From NCBI GenBank assembly GCA_003116875.1, contig BCKT01000008.1, positions 571,204 to 635,203 on the forward strand: a stretch of 64,000 nucleotides of DNA, read 5' to 3'. Shown in pieces: positions 55,891 to 64,000 of this stretch; within the stretch, counting starts at the first letter, position 1; each line of letters opens with the position of its first letter. Position numbers and translations under genes: made by a program. The notes below the pieces were generated by a model. That model did no database searches. It was not told where the DNA came from and worked only from the letters and a program-made list of their open reading frames with translations. This DNA comes from Takashimella koratensis (Eukaryota > Basidiomycota > Tremellomycetes > Trichosporonales > Tetragoniomycetaceae).

Positions 55891-57809
55891 CTACTGGTTC
55901 TCAGCCTTGGCGGCCTGAGCGTCCATGAACTTCTTCTTGACCTCCCAGCCGGCGGTGAGGTTGGTGCGGTAAGTGTTGGCCATGGCGACGAGGTCGAAAC
56001 CAACCATCATGCCGCGGTAGTTGTTCTCGAGCATGCTCTCCAGCATGGCCGGGTTGGGAGCAAATCCAAAGATGAACTTGTTGTGCTTTTTCGACGCGGC
56101 GTAGCTGGGGACGATGTCAGTCCGCGACGGAGGAGAAAAGGGTATCTCTTTGGAGTGGAAGTGATTCATTCGGGGAAGGAGACTTACACGAGCTGAAGGC
56201 AGCGTTCCATCTCAGCCGGGATGTCGGCGGGGCTGGCGACGCGGGACGAAATGTCGAGCTGGAGGTCACCCTGACCGATCATGAGGGCGTCAACTATGGT
56301 GGGTCAGTATGCACTACGTCATCATCCAGCCCGAACAGTTATGAGAGGTGTGGGACAAGGAACGCTCGACACGTACCACCCTCAACAGCAGCGATGGCGT
56401 CAGCGTTCTCGGCACCGAGGACCGACTCGATCTGGAGGATGACGGCACACTTGTTCCACATCTCCATGGGCGGGGAGCCATCGGCCGAGCCGTCGTTGAG
56501 ACCGGCGTAGAGCGCGGCGGGCGGGAACGAGCGCACACCAGATGGGAACTGGGCCCGTATCAGTCCATGCATTTTCAAGAGGCAGAGTTGAAAAGAGGTG
56601 ACTTACGTTGGGGAAACGGGCGTGCTTGACCGCGTTCTTGGCCTCCTCGACGGTCTCAGTCTACGTTCGAGTCAGTAACAGTCGTTATATGAAGATGCAG
56701 GGAGGGAGGAGCGAATGGGTGACGTGGTTCGCGACTTACGTGGGGAAGAGCGATAGCGGCCGCACCGGCATCGAGGACCCAGGCGATGTTGTGGTGTTCG
56801 TGGTTGGGCATGCTACCCCAGTCAGCAAGGATGTATCTTCGATGACAAGAGAAACCTGGACAAGTCAGAAACTTTTGACGTACCGGACGATACCGGCGCA
56901 GCGACCCTCGGAAGCGTAGCTGATCCATCGGGTAAGCTCGGTCACCTCGCCGATTGCTACAGTAGGCATACAGAGAGTTTAAAATGCAGCGTCAGCGGGT
57001 GTTTTATGGCTCTCAACAGGCTTCTCGACATGGCATGATCGTGAAAAGTCAAACTCACACATGGGGGAGCTGTGGGAGTGATTGGATGAGGGGAAGAGGT
57101 AGAAATCGTCAGCACTCGCTCATCGACCCAGTCATTTGGGAACATTTGGAACAGTCTCTCGACACTTACTGCTCCCAGTCCAAGAAGAGGAAGTCGAAAC
57201 CTGTTTGTGAAGCAAAGAAACGAGAACAATGGTCAGAAAAACAATGCACAAACAGTGGACGCAAGCAAGCAAGAGGCAGCAATCCTGGAACCCTACAGTG
57301 CCGCGTTCGCAACCGAGACCCGGAAAGCACCACGTGACACGTGGGTGGGGTTCGGAGGCTTTTCTCGATTGAAGAAGACGGGGCACCGAGGGTTCCGCGA
57401 CGTCACCCGCCGGGCTGTCGGGCTGCGCAACTCACCGGCAAGGGCAGCGATCCTGGCGAACGTGTTAGCGAGGGGCTGCGTGAGATACATGCATGGGATG
57501 GAGGTGTGGGGGGGAGATAGGTAGAGATATGGCTTGCCCGAGGGCGCCCAAGAGATAGATGGCCCAGGTATCGCTACGGGTTGGGTGTGTGACTTACCTG
57601 ACGTTGGCCGGGCTGGGGACGAGGCAGGCGCCGCCGAGTAGAATCTCACCGCTAGCGAGGACCTTGCGGAAGTCGGGAGTCTGAGCGAGGTTGTACGCCC
57701 TGCTCTCGTACACGGGATAGTTCTTGGCCGGGACCGGGGGGATACCAAAGAGCTTGCCGGCCCAGCCGTCACCAAGGGGCTTGTATTCGGTGTTGAGCTT
57801 GTCAGACAT
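55891..57809 (-). CDS. HpcH/HpaI-type aldolase (2-keto-3-deoxy acid aldolase family)
   Basis: Metal-dependent class II aldolase of the HpcH/HpaI family, cleaving 2-keto-3-deoxy sugar acids or 4-hydroxy-2-oxo acids to pyruvate plus an aldehyde. Exon 1 (57809 to about 57602) encodes MSDKLNTEYKPLGDGWAGKL and ILLGGACLVPSPANV. Three tiny exons follow: 57452-57436 (17 nt, RIAALAG), 57200-57170 (31 nt, FDFLFLDWEH) and 57069-57059 (11 nt, HSPM). The next exon (56956 down) gives AIGEVTELIRWISYASEGRC. Together they rebuild the family active-site strand DWEHSPM. Then come NIAWVLDAGAAAIALPHV, ETVEEAKNAVKHARFPN, GVRSFPPAALYAGLND, VILQIESVLGAENADAIAAV with the metal-ligand Glu, and DALMIGQGDLQLDI with the metal-ligand Asp region. 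The C-terminus is FDLVAMANTYRT. A TATA-like box lies about 115 bp upstream. Confidence 0.88.
57331..57343. promoter_or_regulatory. Paired CACGTG E-boxes inside aldolase intron
   Basis: Two CACGTG hexamers one base apart (57331-57336 and 57338-57343) lie in the intron between the 17-nt and 31-nt exons. Whether they act as an intronic control element is unknown. Confidence 0.4.
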
Positions 57810-57920
57810 TGTGTGTGAGATGGTGTCGGTGTGAGTGTGAGTGTGGGTAGTGAAGCGAGGTTGGGTGGGTGGTGTTTGGGATGAAGAAAGGGGAAGAGGT
57901 GTCGAGTGGGTTGAGAGACA

Positions 57921-57927
57921 TTATATA
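57921..57927 (-). promoter_or_regulatory. TATA box (TATATAA) of the aldolase gene
   Basis: The minus strand reads tatataa at 57927-57921, about 112 bp before the aldolase ATG. It is the clearest TATA element upstream of any gene in the window, so regulated or strong expression is a reasonable inference. Confidence 0.5.
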
Positions 57928-58284
57928 GACCTGAGTTGGGTACAGGGGACAGGAGGCCGGGAGTAAGGGTGAGGGACGAGTAATCTCTCTTGGTCATCCG
58001 ATGCATTCACCATCATTGCAATCTATCGTACGCGCTCCTTTGGGCACATGTGGCCCTCTTCACTCCCGTTGGCCGCCGCGTTTCACCGCCCCGCTGGAGG
58101 ATGGAGGGCCTTGTCTTGCGGTGCTCGCGGCCATGAGCCATAAGCCATGCCCGAAGCCCGGAGGCGTATCCATGGTCGCATCGTCATCGTCCCCGGGTAC
58201 GTGCCGAGCAGCGCAGCGTATCGACCAAGTAGGGGTGGGGAGGATCGGGCCGGCTGGCAGGCAGGCAGGTCCTAAGTGGAGGGT

Positions 58285-58285
<1 letters not shown>

Positions 58286-58352
<67 letters not shown>
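58286..58352 (+). repeat. Poly(G) homopolymer, 67 bp
   Basis: The longest homopolymer in the window: 67 uninterrupted G, about 480 bp upstream of the aldolase start and 1.2 kb downstream of the ATPase stop. The true length is uncertain, since such runs are prone to sequencing and cloning error. Confidence 0.9.
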
Positions 58353-58353
<1 letters not shown>

Positions 58354-58933
58354 AACGACGCTGGGAGGACTTTTGGCTTGGCTGAACAGAAAACATAAAC
58401 CTCCACCGGCCACCTCGGCGACCCCTCTCCGTAGCCTCGGCGAGGTGGAGAGCGCGGAGGGTGGACGGACGCAAGATGGAGGTCGGATTCGAAAAAAACA
58501 CTCGGGTTAGATTGGAAATTTAGTACCAAACAGCGGGTAATCAATGCATCTCACCCTGAGCTGAGGCAAGAGACAAGAGACGGGTCCGTGGCGCCCTCGT
58601 ATGCCCGCCGGTCAGCCGTTGCTGGGGACGCAGCTCACCACGGCTAGCCGCAGGGTATCAGGATATCAGGATAGACAGCGAGACAGTGCTACAGCGTTAC
58701 AGGCAGGGCCTAATCGATCACTCGTTTCCTATCAGTTTCATGCTTCACTTCCTCGCCTACGCCGAGTCTGTCGGAAAGATTCGGAACCCTTCACTAGGCC
58801 GTTGGTCTCTAGCCAGGCTATTCACCTCTTTCCTCACTGCTACACCTTGTGCAGAACGTGTCAAAGTTTCCGGGACTGGCGGACTGGACGTCGATCAGTG
58901 CTGAAGAAGTCTCCCTTCTGGTCGCTGCTCACA

Positions 58934-58968
58934 TCGAATCGAGTCGAGTCGAGTCGAGTCGAGTCGAG
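58934..58968 (+). repeat. GAGTC pentanucleotide repeat
   Basis: About six tandem units of gagtc/tcgag, each overlapping TCGA half-sites, within non-coding DNA downstream of the ATPase gene. Confidence 0.9.
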
Positions 58969-59574
58969 GCGCATCGCATCATTGCATCGCCGTTCACCGC
59001 CGTTAGACCCGGTCGCCACCTTTCGCCGCTTTGCAATTCGCACTTCCCACAACCACGCGTCCACCCCACGCTCCCAACCCACGCGTCCACACAGCATGCT
59101 GGCTTACTTGCTCCGCCTCTCCGCTACTCACCAACTCGCTTATGCTTGTTCCAAATCTCCGTCTTCTCTGACCCTCGTATCCGATCTGACCCATACGAGT
59201 GCCCCAGGCCCCAGGCGGCTCGTCGTACTTTTGCAAACAGGCACAATTCCTACGTTACTCTTCGGTTCATCGGACCGTGGGGACAGACTGTTTTGGTGAT
59301 ACCTTTAGACGACTGGATCTACGTAAAGTCTATCTCGAACAAGGTTCTGTCGTCACCATGACATGACAATTGAACCCACCTCCACTTCTATCCCAAACTA
59401 CCCTCCACACCGTTAACAGTCTCCACAGTCTCCACACCTTGAAAACCTCCACAGCCTCCACTCCGACACACTCGGACTCTCTACGACGTCTACTATCACA
59501 CGGCTATCCCTCCATCCAGCTCATACTCCTTCCTACCAACGACTGCCGGCTCGCCACTATTCCGCTCCGCCACG

Positions 59575-62500
59575 TCACCAAGCGATCTTTGCGAGCACCC
59601 CACGTGGGTACACTCTCACGGCGAGTTTGCGCAACTCGTCTAGGATGAAAATAGCAATAGCGAAAGTGAATGGGATGAAGATGAACTCGACCTCGACGCC
59701 CTGTGTATCGATTACCACCGTCAGCTCCATATCTTCTGCAGGGGGAGAGGGGGGAGGGGGGAGGGGTGGTCACGTATTGAAAATGGCTACAGCCAACGCG
59801 GAGATGGATGAGAGGATACGTACCCTGGTGAGGAAAGTATTTTGGAAGAATGGAACGTAGCTGAAGAAGAACAAGAACACCAAAGACGCGAGCATGGCAG
59901 GTGGGATCCACCAGTTGCGCGAGGGGCTGTCGGGGGTGAATGGGTTGGCGGAGAAGAAGGATAGTCGGCGCGTTCGGGTAGCGAGGAGGTTCCCCCATTG
60001 CATCCCGACCAAAGTGAAGAAGTAGCTGCGGGTGATCAGTAACCTCACCTAAACTTCCTTCGAGACCGTGTCGAACGCCCACTTACACAGACTGTGCGCG
60101 GTTGACCGCCTCGCTGTACGCATCGGGGTCGAAAAAAGGCGGCAGACCGCCGTACGCCAATACACTGACGTTCAAGATGGATCATCAGCACTAGCCGATT
60201 ATTTACTAAACATTGTCCAGTACCCGACTTACAGATCCTTGAATGGGAATCCTTGACGCTGTAGGAACCAAAACGCCATACTACACGCGCACAAGCTCTC
60301 CAGAATCCCCAAGAACCCATAAGCATGAGCGAGCAACTTCCAATCGACCAGCTTATCCTTCTTCACGTCTCTCGGCGCTCGCTCGAGCAAACCCGCCTCG
60401 GGCTTCTCAAAGCACAGTGCGATAGCAGGGAGGACATCGGTGACTACGCAAATTAGGATCATTTGGATGTTGGACAGGATCTGAGGAAGGCCAAGGAAGA
60501 CGTTGAGTAGGATCGGCATGAGCTCGGAGAATGAACCAGCTGGGAGGAGGTAGAGAACCGTCTGTGAGGATAAGCATGGACGCTTGGTGGGATAGTGAGT
60601 GAACAAGGAAGAGGATGAAAAGGTACTCGTGCTGACCTTTTTCAAGTTGTCAAAGACCAACCGGCCGTACTCTACAGCGACGACGATGGACGAGAACCTA
60701 GAGATCGTGAGTATTGAACCCCTCTCACATCCGCTGAGCGCTGATCAATACCAATCTGTCACTCACGTATCGAGCAAGACCAGATCCGCCGCCTCCATAG
60801 CTACATCACTTCCTCCTCCCATCGCAATCCCGATATCCGCGGCCTTGAGACTCGGCGCATCGTTGACTCCATCACCAGTCATCCCTACCACGCACTGTCT
60901 TGCCTGAAACTCCTTGACGATTCGCAATTTCTGTTCCGGGGTTGTCCGGGCGAAAACGATCTCGCGGTACTTGCATGCTTGTTCCCATTGCGCTTCGTTC
61001 ATCTCCATCAATTGCGGACCCGAGAGGATGAGCGCGTTCGCAGGCCAGTGGTCGTCTTCGTCGTTGGTTCCGCTACCGTTCGACAGCGCACCGACACCAT
61101 GTGGCGGCGAGTCCTTGCCTTCGTCGGATCCAGTGAGAGTAACACCAAGCTCGCGTTTGAGATTACCGAGACTGTCGGTACGAAAGGAGGTGACGATACC
61201 GCATTGCCTCGCTATCGCCTCCGCAGTGAGCGCAAAGTCGCCAGTGACCATGAAGAATCGAATACCGGCGCGGCGCATGGTGGCGACCGTGTCCGGGATA
61301 TCGGGGCGGGGCGGGTCGACGAGTCCAACGAGACCAACGACGGTGAGATCTTGGTTGATGTACTGATTCATATCGTCGGCAAACGAGGGCGAAGTGAGTG
61401 GGTACTGGTCAATCACGGCACGAGGGACGATCCGCTTGGCAAGAAGGAGGACACGTTGGCCCTTTGCCGCCCAGGCCTCTTGGACCGCTACCAGCCTCTG
61501 TCGGGTCTCAGGGGTGAGAGGGAGAGCCACGCCGCCAGAGGGGTCATTGACGGCGCTGCATCGAGGCAGGAGGACGTCTGGTGCGCCCTTGCACACAAGC
61601 ACGAGGTCATCGGAGTTGAACGAGTCGGAAGAGGCGATCGGAGCAGGACGAGAGGAAGCGTCCACAGGTGAGAGGAGCTTGAGCATGAACTTGGTCTTGG
61701 AGTTGAAATCAACTTTGAAGAGTACGTTCCAATCGGCATTCGAGTCGCTCACAGGTCGGATCGTCTCGGCGAACCGAAGAATCGCAGAGTCTGCGGGGAG
61801 CCATAGGGACGGCGAAAAAAGCTGTGAGCGATTGCGGTGGGATAGCTGATATTCTTAACCAGCTCTGAGAAAGGAACACCACTCACCCGTCGCATCACCG
61901 TTGACCAACCTCAGCCCGACCGGCTGATCCATTGTTGCCGGGTCAAACCTCGCTGCGTTACACACCCCGGCGACCGCCGCGATCTGTTCGACGCAATTCG
62001 CGTTCTCACGCTTCCCAACTACTCTATCTCTCGCCTCCATCGATTCCATCTCGTCATCCAGTACCGCCGTATTCGTGACCGTCATGACGTTCCTCGTGAG
62101 CGTTCCTGTTTTATCCGAGCACAGGACATTGATCGCTCCCAGTGTCTCTACCGTCATCAATGACTTGCAGAGGACTTTGTTCTTTGCAAGAGTGTGCGCA
62201 ACGACAGCGAGGGAGATGGTTACTGCCGCCGGCATGCCTTCGGGGATGAACGCGACGCAGACGGAGACGACGTCGATCACGAGGTTCGAGTTGGTGATGA
62301 ACCCTTGGTGGTCCTTGTTCAGCCACGCAGCCCAACAGATGATCACGATGAGCGCGATGGTGATGGCGCATCCGACGATGATGAGGACGAAACGGAGAAT
62401 CTCTTTTTGAAGTGTCGTCAGGCCTACACGGGCAGAACTGGACAGCTTGGCTATCCGGCCAAAGACAGTGTTGTCGCCCGTCTGAACCACAACGCCTAAG

Positions 62501-63960
62501 TGAGTTAGCAAGAGTCCATACCCTTATAGGCTACGACTCACCGACTCCGGAACCGCTAACGCAAAGGGTACCCTGAAGTCCAATATTCTTCGTTTCGAGG
62601 AAATTCTTGTCGGTCGAGTCGACGGTCGCAGCGATCGGCTCAGACTCGCCTGTGAGCACGGAGCGATCGAGTTTGAGGTCGGAGGAGACTTCAACGAATC
62701 GCAAATCGGCCGGGAGCTTGTCTCCGAGTGACACGTAGACCTATGGGTGTCAGTTGGGTGATAGGTAGAGGAGGGGGAGAGAGGAAGTCTAGTGGTGCAT
62801 CAAGGTGAGTCCAGGACCCACTGTACGTGAGGGGAGGATCAAGGTGTCTACTTACAATATCACCCGTGACTAGGTCCTTGGCAGCGACGTGTTCTTGAGA
62901 TCCGTCTCGGAGTACCAGCACGTCAGAAGGCAACATCCCGGCGATTGACGCCATCACGCGACCGGTCGACCAGTCCTGCCATGCGTTCTGGGCACGGGGT
63001 CAGCGAAGAGTCATGGAGAGACGAGGTGAGGGAAGGGGGCCGAGGGACGACTGACGAAGCCGGTCTGGACAACAATGACGATCAAGAGAACGACAGCGAG
63101 TGCGAGGTTGGACGCCTGGGGTGCCGGCTCACCCAAAGGTTTCCAAGCGATGAAACACAGGATTGACGCGATGAACCTGATCGTCTCAGCCCCATTCTTC
63201 CCCACGTCGACTATCCCAAGTCGTGACTCACAGGAGAGACCCAAAGCCACCAAACACGTATCCAATCCACTTGGTCACCAAGTTTCTCGGCGGGGGGGTC
63301 ATTTCGTTTTTCCCATTCTGCTCGAGGCGTCGTTTCGCCTGCTGCTTGTCGAGGCCGGTCTGGACGCTGGTGGTGAGGCGCTGGGCGACATCGGAGACGT
63401 CCAGGGTGTGCCAATCGAGTTCGACGAGGTCACGGACGGCGTTGCGCTTGGCGGTAACTTCCGCAGGGCGCTGATGCGAGTCTGTTACGTGGATGGAGAG
63501 GGTGCTGGGGTAGACAAGGGATGGAAGAAGAGAGGCAAGGTAGAGAAGTGAGAATAGGGAGGAAGAGGAGGGAAGGGCAGATATCAGCGGTTTGATGTGA
63601 TTAGTAGAGACAGAGTTGAGAATGATGAAAGTTGGAGCATAGTTGAGTGATAGGATGGAAAGAAATAAGACCATTGACTTACCGAAACTCGCCCACGATA
63701 CGACTAGCGGTATCTCCCTGTTGAGGTCCGGTAGTCATCGAGATCGACCCTTGCCTTCTCAACCTCAACTCTCGATCCCGATGGACGACATTATCGTCTT
63801 CTTGGATCGTGAGGGTACGCGGGAGATCAAACGTCCTCGATCGCGGCGGGGCAGAACGCGGGGACGAGCCTACTCCGCCAGGCTGGGGAGAACCCTTCTC
63901 CGCGTCGTCCATGTCGATCGAGTGCTTCTGCAACGAAGCAGCGTCGGACTCGGTGGACAT
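59575..63960 (-). CDS. Type II P-type ATPase, Na,K-ATPase alpha-like (IIC)
   Basis: Cation pump related to animal Na,K/H,K-ATPase alpha subunits, in the plasma or an internal membrane. Exon 1 (63960-63683) is a cytosolic tail; exon 2 starts at 63504 and includes TLDVSDVAQRLTTSVQTGLD. P-type motifs in order: KLDRSVLTGESEP (actuator), VAFIPEGMPAAVTISLAV (M4), INVLCSDKTGTLTRNVMT (phosphorylated Asp, about 62100), FKVDFNSKTKFM (nucleotide domain), FFMVTGDFALTAEAIARQ, GMTGDGVNDAPSLKAADIGI. The last part matches the IIC C-terminus: APRDVKKDKLVDWKLLAHAY, VGMQWGNLLATRTRRLS and a closing YDE-like stretch FILDELRKLAVRVYPRGVLA. M6 reads MILICVVTDVLPAIAL, so one of the two canonical cation-site Asp residues is Cys. 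About 13 exons; no beta subunit is nearby. Confidence 0.9.
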
Positions 63961-64000
63961 TGGGGATCAAGAGAGTGGCAGGAAAATGAGGGGTGAGGGG

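Larger units (their letters stand above)
57810..59574. other. 1.8-kb intergenic region between aldolase and P-type ATPase genes
   Basis: Contains the aldolase promoter, the 67-bp poly(G), and the GAGTC repeat at 58934-58968. The end (59380-59480) holds repeated cctccacag/ctccac words. Open frames at 58600-59360 show no recognisable domain. Confidence 0.5.

Noticed and set aside
58060..58544. Open frames with poly-Gly or poly-Pro runs
   Set aside because: They simply read through the 67-bp G homopolymer in different frames; nothing else in them looks like protein.
58601..59361. Open frames of 170-232 codons on the plus strand
   Set aside because: No recognisable domain, contain the GAGTC repeat, and overlap each other in different frames; insufficient to call a gene.

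Overview
The window is nuclear DNA of a fungus, almost certainly a basidiomycete (probably yeast-like). Genes are dense and on both strands. Almost every one is interrupted by short GT-AG introns (mostly about 50-150 bp, often with a CTGAC/CTAAC branch site). Base composition is GC-rich, and the proteins are typical single-copy fungal orthologues. I cannot fix the genus from sequence alone. There are no insertion sequences, CRISPR arrays, rRNA genes or convincing tRNA genes. Exon joins below were read by eye from splice signals and frame, so single junctions may be wrong even where the gene call is firm.

Layout: CASP/Coy1 golgin (+, 5' end outside the window); ataxin-3 type deubiquitinase (-); aldehyde dehydrogenase (+); mRNA exporter Mex67 (-), divergent from splicing factor SF3B2/Cus1 (+); small ABM-fold protein (-), divergent from AP endonuclease Apn2 (+); Coq6 ubiquinone hydroxylase (+); Lsb5 VHS-GAT endocytosis adaptor (-), divergent from Yaf9 YEATS protein (+). 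A 5.4 kb gene-poor stretch follows, ending in the polarity RhoGEF Cdc24 (+). Then come Mgm101 (+); an unrecognised six-helix membrane protein of about 1,206 aa (+); Ariadne RBR ubiquitin ligase (+); DUF1308/C7orf25-like protein (+); a coiled-coil protein (-), divergent from SNIP1/Pml1 FHA protein (+); a single-pass surface protein with two repeated ectodomains (-); an HpcH/HpaI-type aldolase with micro-exons (-); and a Na,K-ATPase-like type II P-type ATPase (-).

There is no operon-like logic, but two themes recur. One is nuclear RNA metabolism (Mex67, Cus1, Pml1). The other is mitochondrial function and genome maintenance (Coq6, Mgm101, a presequence-bearing ALDH, Apn2). Five divergent pairs share intergenic regions of about 270-570 bp.

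Points most worth a second look: long G/C homopolymers (up to 67 bp) lying mostly just 3' of genes on the sense strand; three tiny exons (17, 31 and 11 nt) across the active-site strand of the aldolase; replaced cation-site aspartates in the Na,K-ATPase-like pump; the lineage-restricted-looking membrane protein; and the 5.4 kb pyrimidine-rich gap before CDC24.
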